Of a stretch of 64,000 nucleotides of DNA, positions 1 to 7,967 are shown in pieces. Where the stretch lies: contig CAINNJ010000001.1 of the NCBI GenBank assembly GCA_903851195.1, positions 62,001-126,000 of the forward strand. The letters run 5' to 3'. Position numbers and translations under genes: made by a program. How positions within the stretch are numbered: position 1 is the stretch's first letter; the number at the start of each line of letters is the position of its first letter. This DNA is from an uncultured Acidobacteriia bacterium. GTDB lineage: Bacteria; Acidobacteriota; Terriglobia; Bryobacterales; Bryobacteraceae. A model generated the notes under the pieces. The model was not told the DNA's origin. It did no database searches and worked only from the letters and a program-made list of their open reading frames with translations.

Positions 1-1018
1 CAAGAACCAGTTCATTATTCCGGTGCCGGCGCAGATGCGTTCGCCGGGTGAGACCTGGTATCAGGGCACGGCCGACGCGATCTACCAGAACATCAACCTG
101 ATCGAACAGGCGGAGCCCCATGTGGTGGCCATTTTCGGCGCGGATCATATTTACCGCATGAACATCGCCCACATGATCGAGTTTCATGAGAACCTGAACG
201 CGGCCTGCACCATCGCGTCGATCCCGGTGCATAAGAAATATGCCCATGAGTTTGGTGTGATCGAAACCGACGACAGCAACCGGATCCTGGGCTTCCACGA
301 AAAGAATCCGAACTCGCCCACCATTCCGGGCGATCCGACGCAGGTGTTCGCGTCGATGGGCAATTACCTGTTTTCCACGCGCGTGCTTCTGAAGGCGCTG
401 CATGAGGACGCGGCGGACGAATCCAGTTCGCACGATTTCGGGCGCGACATTCTCCCTAAACTGGTGGCCGAGCAGCAGGCCATCTACGCCTACGATTTTC
501 AATCGAACAAGATTCCGGGCGAGCCGCCGGGAGAAGCGTACTGGCGGGACGTCGGGACAATCGACGCCTACTGGGAAGCGAATATGGACCTGCGCATGGT
601 GAAACCGGCGCTGAATCTGTATAACCGGCAGTGGCCGCTGCGCACCAGCAGCTATGCGGATCCGCCGGCGAAATTCACGTTCGACGAAGAGAAGCGCCGG
701 GGCGAGGCGATCGACTCGATCGTTTCGGGGGGCTGTATTCTTTCCGGCGGCTACGTGAAGAACTCGATCATTGGCCGGGGCGTGAGAGTCCATGCGGGGG
801 CGCGGGTGGAAGACAGCGTCATTCTGGACAACTGCGATATCGGCCGGCGCGCGAAGATTCGCCGGGCGATTCTGGATAAGAATGTGCGCGTGCCGGAAGA
901 TGCCGTGATCGGGTATGACACGGAGATGGACCGGAAGCTTTACCACGTGACCGAAAGCGGGATCGTGGTGGTGGAAGGCGCGCGGACGCCGGTGGATATC
1001 TCTACCGTTTTCGTCTAG
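1..1018 (+). CDS. glgC: Glucose-1-phosphate adenylyltransferase (ADP-glucose pyrophosphorylase), 5' partial
   Basis: Makes ADP-glucose from ATP and glucose-1-phosphate, the first committed step of bacterial glycogen synthesis. The reading frame is open from base 2, so the gene begins before the window and about 339 codons remain. Visible family landmarks include GENWYRGTAD-like GETWYQGTAD, the GDHIY-like GADHIYRM nucleotide/sugar-binding segment, ASMGNYLF, SSHDFGRDILP, and EAYWRDVGTIDAYWEANMDL. These line up with E. coli GlgC without gaps of note, and a C-terminal left-handed beta-helix follows (SGGCILSGGYVKNSIIGRG). The stop is TAG at 1016-1018. No other glg gene is in view. The assignment is firm by motif order; allosteric properties cannot be judged because the N-terminal part is missing. 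Confidence 0.95.
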   Translation, partial: KNQFIIPVPAQMRSPGETWYQGTADAIYQNINLIEQAEPHVVAIFGADHIYRMNIAHMIEFHENLNAACTIASIPVHKKYAHEFGVIETDDSNRILGFHEKNPNSPTIPGDPTQVFASMGNYLFSTRVLLKALHEDAADESSSHDFGRDILPKLVAEQQAIYAYDFQSNKIPGEPPGEAYWRDVGTIDAYWEANMDLRMVKPALNLYNRQWPLRTSSYADPPAKFTFDEEKRRGEAIDSIVSGGCILSGGYVKNSIIGRGVRVHAGARVEDSVILDNCDIGRRAKIRRAILDKNVRVPEDAVIGYDTEMDRKLYHVTESGIVVVEGARTPVDISTVFV

Positions 1019-1071
1019 TGCGCCCGGTTGAGTGACCGGCGCGAGGGCGGGATAAAATAGTCGCAGCCTCC

Positions 1072-2076
1072 GTGGTTCCTTTTCTTTTCATCGCGCTGTT
1101 CGCGGCCGCGCCGCCCTTCGAGGAGTCCTTCCGCGCCGGGCTGATGGCCTTACAGGCGAACGACCTGAAGGCGGCCGAGGTGAACCTGGAAGCCGCCGCC
1201 AGTGCGAAGCCGGAGAACGGCCGGGTGTGGATCGCGCTCGCTCAGACGCTGCGAAAGCTGCATCTGGACGCGAAGGCGGAGGAAGCGGCGAACCGGGCTG
1301 CCCGTTTCGGCGCGTCGGATGCGCCCGTGATGCAGAGCCTGGCGATTTACTATGCGGAATCGGGAGCCTCGCTGAAATCGGCGGATGCGCTGGCGAAGTA
1401 TGCCGCACTGAATCCCAAAGATTCGGCGGCGCGCGATCGTGCCGAGGCGCTGTACTTCGAAGCCGCGCAAGCTCTGTTGCGGCAGGAGAAGTTCGCGGAC
1501 GCGATCGGGGTGCTGGAGCCGGGCGCGGCGAATCTTCCGGGAAGCGCGCAGCTCCGGTTGGCCCTCGGCGTGGCCTACTACGGACTGCGACGCTTCGACG
1601 ATGCCGCCAGAGCGTTTCTGGCGACCATCGCGATCTCGCCCGAAACGGAACAGCCGTATCTGTTTCTGGGCCGATTCCTCGACCAGATTCCGGACCGGCT
1701 GCCGGTGGTGACGAAGGAATTCGTGGCCTACGAGGCGGCGCATCCATCGAGTTACGCGGGGTATTTCCTGCATGCCCGGGCGCTCGACGCGCAGGCCCAG
1801 GATCCGGACGGCGCGGCGAAACTGCTGGATCGGGCGATTGCGCTGAACGACCGCGATGCCGCCGTTCATTTCGAATTCGGCACGGTACTCGACCGGTTGC
1901 AGCGGTATGCGGAAGCCGCGCGCGAGTTCGGGAAGGCCGCTTCGCTCGATCCCAACGACCCCGCCGCGCATTACCGGCTGGCTCGGGATTACGACCGGCT
2001 GGGGAAACACGAGGAGGCGGAGGAGGAACGCCGCCTGCATGCCGGCCTCACGCAGAAACAGGATGCCGTCCGGTGA
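1072..2076 (+). CDS. Secreted TPR-repeat protein
   Basis: A 334-residue protein with a GTG start and a short hydrophobic N-terminus (VPFLFIALFAAAPP), consistent with export. The rest is a run of tetratricopeptide repeats, for example residues 15-80 (FRAGLMALQANDLKAAEVNL) and a clear last repeat near 285-320 (AAREFGKAASLDPNDPAAHY). TPRs are protein-protein interaction scaffolds; no catalytic motif is seen. A -10-like TAAAAT lies at 1053-1058, 13 bases before the start, and no Shine-Dalgarno is obvious. The stop overlaps the GTG of the next gene by four bases, so the two are almost certainly co-translated. In Acidobacteriota such TPR proteins commonly accompany CRTAC1-type proteins, as here; the substrate or partner is unknown. 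Confidence 0.8.
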   Translation: MVPFLFIALFAAAPPFEESFRAGLMALQANDLKAAEVNLEAAASAKPENGRVWIALAQTLRKLHLDAKAEEAANRAARFGASDAPVMQSLAIYYAESGASLKSADALAKYAALNPKDSAARDRAEALYFEAAQALLRQEKFADAIGVLEPGAANLPGSAQLRLALGVAYYGLRRFDDAARAFLATIAISPETEQPYLFLGRFLDQIPDRLPVVTKEFVAYEAAHPSSYAGYFLHARALDAQAQDPDGAAKLLDRAIALNDRDAAVHFEFGTVLDRLQRYAEAAREFGKAASLDPNDPAAHYRLARDYDRLGKHEEAEEERRLHAGLTQKQDAVR

Positions 2077-5000
2077 ACCGGCGTGAATTCATGGCGGCGA
2101 TTGCCGCCGCTGGTCTGACGCCGTCTCGCGCACCCGCCGCGATTTCGTTCCCCGTTCACTACAAACGTCCGAATCCGTTCGATGCCGTGCTGCGCTACGT
2201 AGATGCCGGCACGGATGAATTCGCGGGCGAAAAGGCGGCTGCCGAACTCGAAGCGCGGCTGAGCGCGAAGGCGGGCGGCGCGGTTCGGTATCATGCGTTG
2301 CCGGGAGGCGTGGTCCGCTTCGAAAAGAAGCTGCCCGGCGAGTACCGGACGGGGCTGCTGAAAGCCGCGGATCTGAGCGTCATCAGCGAAGAGACGTTCA
2401 CGGCGCCGAAACCCCTTTTCCGCGATGTCACCGGCCATGTGTTCCGAAACGCGGCATCCTTCCGCGAACAGTTGCTCAAGGGCAATTCGTGGTGGCGCGC
2501 CCGGATGGATTCGGCGACCGGCATCGACGTTTACGGGAATCAGGGAATCGCGGTCGGCGATATCGATAACGACGGCGTGGACGAGGTCTATGTCTGCCAG
2601 CCAGGCGGGTTACCCAACAGGCTCTATAAGATCCGGCCGGACGGCAACGCGGAAGACATCACGGAACATGCCGGACTGGGGATCCTCGACGAAACCACGA
2701 GCGCCCTCTTCGTCGATTTCCGCAACACGGGACTGCAGGACCTGGTGGTGCTGCGCGGCTCCGGTCCTTTACTCTTCCTCAATCAGGGCAACGGCGTTTT
2801 TCACGAACAGCCCGATGCGTTTCAGTTCCGGACCAAGCCGCAGGGATCGTTCACCGGCATGGCTGCCGCGGACTACGATCGCGACGGGCGGGTAGACCTC
2901 TACCTCTGTTGCTACGTCTATTTCCAGAGCGAAGACCAGTATCAATACCCATCGCCCTATCACGATGCGCGGAACGGCCCGCCGAACTTCCTCTTCCGCA
3001 ACAACCTGACCGCACAGGGCGGAGCGTTCGAGGACGTCACCGAAGAAACCGGCATGAACCACAACAACAACCGGTTCAGTTTCGCGCCCGCCTGGTGCGA
3101 TTTCGATGGCAGCGGCTGGCCCCATCTGTATGTCGCCAACGACTTCGGTCGCAACAACCTCTACCGCAATCGCAACGGAAAGTTCCGCGACGAAGCGGCG
3201 GAAGCCGGCGTGGAGGACATGGGCCCGGGCATGAGCGCTTCCTGGTTCGATTACGACGGCGATGGCCGGCCGGATCTGTACGTCTCGAATATGTGGACAG
3301 CGCCGGGTCAGCGTCTGGTGAAAGAACCGGCGTTCAAGCCCGCGGTGGAGAACCCCGAGGCCTACCGCCGCCATTCCAAAGGCAATTCGCTGTATCGGAA
3401 CCGGGGCGACGGGACCTTCGAAGACACCGGAGCGAGCGAAAAGGTGGAGATGGGGCGCTGGGCCTGGAGCTCCGGCGGTTTCGATTTCGATCTGGACGGC
3501 ACGCCGGAGATCCTGATCGGCTGCGGGATGCTGACGAACCAGTCCACCAAAGATCTCGGGAGCTTCTTCTGGCGGCAGGTGGTGGCCAGGACGGGCGCGG
3601 ATTATGAGAACGGCTGGAATGCGCTGAATCAGCTGATCCGCGAGGAGTATTCCTGGAACGGTCACGAGTCCAACGTGTTTTATGTACGCCGCGACGGGCG
3701 GTATCGGGATGCCTCCGGCGTGAGCGGGCTCGATTTCGCGGATGACACGCGGGCGTTCGCGGTGACGGATTTCGATGGAGATGGCAGGCCGGACCTGTTC
3801 CTGAAAAACCGGCTGGGTCCGCAGATTCGGGCGCTGCAGAACAACTGCGCGGAGGGGCGGCCATCGATCGCGATCCGGCTGCAGGGAGTGAAGTCGAACC
3901 GGGACGGCATCGGCGCGCGGGTCGAAGTGAACGGCCAGGCACAGCAGGTGGCGGCGGGCAGCGGTTTCCTCTCGCAGCACTCGAAACAACTGCATTTCGG
4001 GCTGGCGGGGAAGGACCGCGCGGAGGTGCAGATCACTTGGCCTTCGGGCGCGAAGCAGCGGTTTGCCGGGCTGGAGCCAGGCTTCGTTTATCGCGTTACC
4101 GAGGATTCGGCAACGCCAGCGCGGACGGCGTTTCGTCCGCGCGCGGAGTACGGCAATGCGCCGGTCCAGCCGGAGAATACGCCGCTGGCGGCGGATACGT
4201 GGCTGCTGGAACCGGTGCCGACGCCCGATTCGCGAAAAGGGCCGGGTTTCGTGGTGCTTTATGCCGGGGCGAAGCCTCAGTTGCCTTCTTCGATCCCGGG
4301 GTCGATGCAGGTAGATGCCGTGGATCTGGCGCGCGAGAATGGCGATGTCGCCGCCACCTGGTCCCTGTTCCGCCGATATCTCTTCGAATACCGGCGCGAT
4401 CTGGACGTCCCGCTGACGGTGCTGATCGACAACGAGGGGCGCGCGCGGCGGGTTTACGCTGCCACGCCCAGCGAAGCGACGATGCGGGCCGACCTCGCGG
4501 CTTTGGGGAAAAGCAGGGAACTGGCCCTTCCCTTCCCCGGCCGGCATTACGCGGAGCCCAAGCGGAACTACTTCAAGCTGGGTGCGGCGTTCTACTGGGC
4601 CGGCTATCCGGACCACGCGCTGCCTTATCTCGAAGAAACGCTGAAGACGCGCCCCGATAACTGGAAGGCGCTGCTCGCGATCGGCCGGATCCATCTGGAA
4701 CGTAACCGCGACAGGGAGGCGATGCAGAGCTTCCGCAAAGTGCTCGAAATCCGGCCGGATTACGCGCCGGCGCTGGTGAGCGCGGGCGAAGCGTATGTGA
4801 AACTGAACGACCGCGCGGCGGCCGGAGCCAGTTTCCGGAAAGCGCTGGAGTCGGATCCGAAGTGCGCCGACGCCGCCAATCAACTGGGTCTGCTGGCCGC
4901 CGGAGCGAACGACATGAGCGGCGCGCGCCAGTGGTTCCAGCAGGCGATTTCCGTGCAGCGGGATCACTCCGGCGCCATTAACAATCTGGGAGTCCTGTAC

Positions 5001-5213
5001 GCCAGAATGGGGCAGCCGAACGATTCCATCGCGGCGTTTCGGTACGGGCTGCAGGCGGATCCGGATGATGAGCAGCTTTACCTCAATCTGGCGAGGGTTT
5101 ACGTTACGATGGGCGAGCGGGAGCAGGCGCGCACCGTGCTGCGGCAACTGATGGAACGAAAGCCGGGAAACGCGATCGCCGCCAAGGCGCTGAACGAACT
5201 GGAGGGAAGATGA
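2073..5213 (+). CDS. Exported CRTAC1-type FG-GAP/ASPIC-UnbV protein with C-terminal TPRs
   Basis: The frame is open far upstream, but the likely start is GTG at 2073, which overlaps the preceding stop and gives an N-terminus NRREFMAAIAAAG that resembles a twin-arginine signal. That gives about 1046 residues. Residues about 140-600 hold FG-GAP/VCBS propeller repeats with Ca-binding type loops (DIDNDGVDEVYV, DYDRDGRVDLYL, DFDGDGRPDLFL). Residues about 600-680 are an ASPIC/UnbV domain (SNRDGIGARVEV ... QITWPSGAKQRF). Residues about 710-820 look redoxin-like but lack a CXXC pair. Residues about 830-1045 are TPRs. The role is probably extracytoplasmic binding or scaffolding; the ligand is unknown. 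The start overlaps the upstream TPR gene and the stop overlaps the next small gene (ATGA), indicating one operon. Confidence 0.85.
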   Translation: MNRREFMAAIAAAGLTPSRAPAAISFPVHYKRPNPFDAVLRYVDAGTDEFAGEKAAAELEARLSAKAGGAVRYHALPGGVVRFEKKLPGEYRTGLLKAADLSVISEETFTAPKPLFRDVTGHVFRNAASFREQLLKGNSWWRARMDSATGIDVYGNQGIAVGDIDNDGVDEVYVCQPGGLPNRLYKIRPDGNAEDITEHAGLGILDETTSALFVDFRNTGLQDLVVLRGSGPLLFLNQGNGVFHEQPDAFQFRTKPQGSFTGMAAADYDRDGRVDLYLCCYVYFQSEDQYQYPSPYHDARNGPPNFLFRNNLTAQGGAFEDVTEETGMNHNNNRFSFAPAWCDFDGSGWPHLYVANDFGRNNLYRNRNGKFRDEAAEAGVEDMGPGMSASWFDYDGDGRPDLYVSNMWTAPGQRLVKEPAFKPAVENPEAYRRHSKGNSLYRNRGDGTFEDTGASEKVEMGRWAWSSGGFDFDLDGTPEILIGCGMLTNQSTKDLGSFFWRQVVARTGADYENGWNALNQLIREEYSWNGHESNVFYVRRDGRYRDASGVSGLDFADDTRAFAVTDFDGDGRPDLFLKNRLGPQIRALQNNCAEGRPSIAIRLQGVKSNRDGIGARVEVNGQAQQVAAGSGFLSQHSKQLHFGLAGKDRAEVQITWPSGAKQRFAGLEPGFVYRVTEDSATPARTAFRPRAEYGNAPVQPENTPLAADTWLLEPVPTPDSRKGPGFVVLYAGAKPQLPSSIPGSMQVDAVDLARENGDVAATWSLFRRYLFEYRRDLDVPLTVLIDNEGRARRVYAATPSEATMRADLAALGKSRELALPFPGRHYAEPKRNYFKLGAAFYWAGYPDHALPYLEETLKTRPDNWKALLAIGRIHLERNRDREAMQSFRKVLEIRPDYAPALVSAGEAYVKLNDRAAAGASFRKALESDPKCADAANQLGLLAAGANDMSGARQWFQQAISVQRDHSGAINNLGVLYARMGQPNDSIAAFRYGLQADPDDEQLYLNLARVYVTMGEREQARTVLRQLMERKPGNAIAAKALNELEGR

Positions 5214-5431
5214 TCCGATTGGCCGTTGCTTTGCTGCTGCTGGCACCCGCGGCGCTGCCGGACCTGAGCGAACTGGTGGTGCAGATGGGTGAGAACCCTT
5301 CCGAAAGGCTCGCCCCGCCCGCACTTTACGCTCCCGGCGCGCCACCCGTGCTGAGTTTCCGCTACTTCGACGCGAGCGACCGGGGACGCTTCGGGAATCT
5401 GGGATTGATGACGGACGATGCGGGTCATTAA
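5210..5431 (+). CDS. Small exported hypothetical protein
   Basis: A 73-residue ORF that starts in an ATGA overlap with the stop of the upstream CRTAC1-type gene and overlaps the next TPR gene by 14 bases. This coupling at both ends is the main reason to accept it as real. The N-terminus (IRLAVALLLLAPAALP) is a good signal peptide; the mature part is about 55 residues, Pro/Ala-rich, without Cys or a recognisable domain. I do not recognise the family. It could be a small accessory of the TPR/CRTAC1 set or only a translational coupler between the flanking genes. Confidence 0.5.
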   Translation: MIRLAVALLLLAPAALPDLSELVVQMGENPSERLAPPALYAPGAPPVLSFRYFDASDRGRFGNLGLMTDDAGH

Positions 5432-6317
5432 GCCGGTTGTTCTGTTCGCCCTGTGCGTTCCGGTGTTCGCGGAAACGGCGGTGGAGCGCGCCACGCGCGG
5501 TGAGTGCGCCGCGGTCACGGGAGAACTGGAGCGGCTGTTCGCGAAAAAGGACCGGCTGGCGGGCCTCGCGCTGGCCCAGTGCCGGATTGCCGCGAAGCAG
5601 TTCGACGCGGCCGGACCCGTGGTGGCGCAACTGGAGCGCGACTTTCCGTCCGATCCGGACGTTCTTTATGTCGCCGCCAACTACCACCTGAAAGCCTGGA
5701 ACGACGCGATTTACCGGATGTACCAGAAGGCGCCGGCCTCCTACCGGGTGGATCAGCTCTCGGCGGAAGTCTTTGAAACGCAGGGGAAGTTTACGGAGGC
5801 GATCGCGGAATACCGGAAGGCTCTGGGAAAAAATCCGAAGGCGATTAACCTGCATTACCGGCTGGGGCGGGCATTGCTGCAGCAATCGCACGATCCGGCG
5901 GCGCTTGAGCAGGCGCGCGAGGAGTTTGCGGCGGAACTGGCCCTGAATCCGGCGGACGCGGTGGCCGAGTTTCAGGTGGCGCAGATTCTGGCGACGCAGG
6001 GGAAGAAGGCGGATGCGGCCGGTCACTTCGAGCGCGCCGCGCAGTTGCGGCCGGATTTCCCGGAGGCGCTGGTTGCGGTGGCGAAAATCCGATCGGATTC
6101 CAAACGCTATGACGACGCGATCCAGCTGCTCGAGCGCGCCGTGAAACTGCAGCCGCGCGGCGAAATCGCGCATTACAACCTGATGATGGCGTACCGGAAC
6201 GCGGGTCGGGCGGCGGACGCGCAGCGCGAAAAAGCCGAACTGGACCGGTTGCAGAAGCCTCCCGAGGGCGAGTTTACGGATTTCCTGAAACGCCTCGGCG
6301 AGAAGCCGCCCCAATGA
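5418..6317 (+). CDS. Secreted TPR-repeat protein
   Basis: A 299-residue protein with an ATG start, a signal peptide (RVIKPVVLFALCVPVFAET) and several TPRs between about residues 40 and 285, such as TEAIAEYRKALGKNPKAINL and DDAIQLLERAVKLQPRGEIA. No enzyme motif is visible. It overlaps the preceding small ORF by 14 bases and the following CRTAC1 gene by four bases (ATGA). It therefore belongs to the same translationally coupled set as the genes from 1072 to 7924. TPRs suggest an extracytoplasmic scaffold working with the neighbouring FG-GAP/ASPIC-UnbV proteins; the partner is inferred from context only. Confidence 0.82.
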   Translation: MRVIKPVVLFALCVPVFAETAVERATRGECAAVTGELERLFAKKDRLAGLALAQCRIAAKQFDAAGPVVAQLERDFPSDPDVLYVAANYHLKAWNDAIYRMYQKAPASYRVDQLSAEVFETQGKFTEAIAEYRKALGKNPKAINLHYRLGRALLQQSHDPAALEQAREEFAAELALNPADAVAEFQVAQILATQGKKADAAGHFERAAQLRPDFPEALVAVAKIRSDSKRYDDAIQLLERAVKLQPRGEIAHYNLMMAYRNAGRAADAQREKAELDRLQKPPEGEFTDFLKRLGEKPPQ

Positions 6318-7924
6318 AACTGCTGCTGGCGGCCGCACTTCTCTGGCTGGCGGATCTTCATCCCGACTTTTACAACGCGGCGCGGGATGCCGGGCTGACG
6401 CAGGTGGTCCCGAACGGCGGTGTGACCTCGAAACAGTTCATCATCGAGACGACCGGCAGCGGCGTCGCGTATATCGACTACGATAACGACGGTCTGCCCG
6501 ATCTGTTCGTCGTTTCCGGGCCGGATGCGCCCAGCCGGATGTACCACAACGAGGGCGGGGGCAAGTTTCGCGAGGTGACCGAGGCGCTGGGGCTGACCCG
6601 CAAGGGCTGGGGTCAGGGAGTCTGCGCCGGCGATTTCGACAACGACGGCTATACCGACCTGTTCGTGACGTACTGGGGTCAGAACGCGCTGTACCACAAC
6701 GTGGGGGGGCGCCGTTTCGAGGACGTGACGGCGAAACTGCATCTGACGCAGGACCGGGTCCGCTACAACACGGGCTGCGCTTTTCTCGATTACGACAACG
6801 ACGGAAAACTCGATCTGTTCGTCTCGAATTACCTGAAGTTCGATTTCGCCACGACGCCGAAGCCGGGCGCGAATCCTTATTGCTTCTACCGGGGTATGGC
6901 GGTGAACTGCGGACCGCGGGGTTTGCCGTTCGACCGCAACCTGTTGTATCACAACGACGGCGCGGCCTTTCGGGACGTCTCCGACGAGAGTGGTATTTCC
7001 AAACCGGACGGGAACTATTCGCTGGGCGTGCTGACGGGCGACTTCAACGGAGACGGTCTCACGGATATCTATGTGGCCTGCGACCAGACGCCGTCCATTT
7101 TGTATATCAATCAGGGTAGCGGCAAATTCGTGGACGAGGCGCTGCTGCGGGGCACGGCGCTCGACGAGAACGGCAAGGCGCTTTCCGGCATGGGAGTGGC
7201 GGCCGCGGACTACAGCCACGACGGCCTGCCCTCGATCTTCCGCTCGAATTTTTCCGATGAGCTGGAGACGCTGTATCGCAACCGGGGGAAAGGCGAGTTC
7301 GAGGACGTAAGCGTCGAGGCCGGGCTGGGCCAGAACACGCGTTTTGTCGGGTGGGGCTGCGGCTTTTTCGATTTCGACAACGACGGATGGCCGGATCTGC
7401 TGCTGGTGAACGGGCATGCGTTTCCGGAGGTGGACCGGCTGAACATCGATATTCACTACCGCGAGCGGGCGATTCTGTATCGCAACGATCGGGGGCATTT
7501 CACGGATATTTCCGGGCAGGCGGGTGAGGGGATCGCGGAAATGCACTCGTCACGCGGGGCGGCGTTCGGGGACTACGACAACGACGGAGCGGTGGAAGTG
7601 CTGATCAACAACCAGGGGGAAGCCCCGTCTTTGCTGCGGCAGAGAACGAAACCGGCGAATCACTGGGTGATTCTGAAGCTGGAGGGCGTGACCTCCAACC
7701 GCAGCGCCATTGGGGCGCGCGTGCGGGTGACGGCGGGAGGTCTGGTGCAAACCGCGGAGGTCCGGAGCGGGGGCGGCTATCTCTCGCAAAGCGATTTGCG
7801 CTTGCATTTCGGGTTGGGATCGGCGAAGCGGGTGGAGAAGGTGGAGATTACCTGGCCGGGAGGTGGGCAGCAGGTCGAGACGAATCTGGCAACCGAAGGC
7901 GTGGTTCCGATTCGCCAGAGGTAA
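6314..7924 (+). CDS. Exported CRTAC1 family protein (FG-GAP repeats plus ASPIC/UnbV)
   Basis: A 536-residue protein with a short signal peptide (KLLLAAALLWLADLH). FG-GAP/VCBS-type propeller repeats fill residues about 40-430, each with an Asp-rich loop (DYDNDGLPDLFV, DFDNDGYTDLFV, DYDNDGKLDLFV, DFNGDGLTDIYV, DFDNDGWPDLLL). The ASPIC/UnbV domain follows near 450-520 (SNRSAIGARVRV, SGGGYLSQSDLRLHFGLG, VEITWPGG). It is the TPR-free counterpart of the gene at 2073-5213 and overlaps the upstream TPR gene by four bases. The family is related to vertebrate cartilage acidic protein 1; bacterial members are secreted or surface proteins of unproven function. It ends the operon, 43 bases before the SBBP gene. 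Confidence 0.88.
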   Translation: MKLLLAAALLWLADLHPDFYNAARDAGLTQVVPNGGVTSKQFIIETTGSGVAYIDYDNDGLPDLFVVSGPDAPSRMYHNEGGGKFREVTEALGLTRKGWGQGVCAGDFDNDGYTDLFVTYWGQNALYHNVGGRRFEDVTAKLHLTQDRVRYNTGCAFLDYDNDGKLDLFVSNYLKFDFATTPKPGANPYCFYRGMAVNCGPRGLPFDRNLLYHNDGAAFRDVSDESGISKPDGNYSLGVLTGDFNGDGLTDIYVACDQTPSILYINQGSGKFVDEALLRGTALDENGKALSGMGVAAADYSHDGLPSIFRSNFSDELETLYRNRGKGEFEDVSVEAGLGQNTRFVGWGCGFFDFDNDGWPDLLLVNGHAFPEVDRLNIDIHYRERAILYRNDRGHFTDISGQAGEGIAEMHSSRGAAFGDYDNDGAVEVLINNQGEAPSLLRQRTKPANHWVILKLEGVTSNRSAIGARVRVTAGGLVQTAEVRSGGGYLSQSDLRLHFGLGSAKRVEKVEITWPGGGQQVETNLATEGVVPIRQR

Positions 7925-7967
7925 AGATTTCCCCGCCTTCCGCCGATCAACAGGCAAAGGAAAAGAT

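Noticed and set aside
2769-6338. 1189-codon open frame on the minus strand
   Set aside because: Runs antisense to three genes with clear domains; Arg/Pro/Gln-rich composition typical of high-GC shadow frames.
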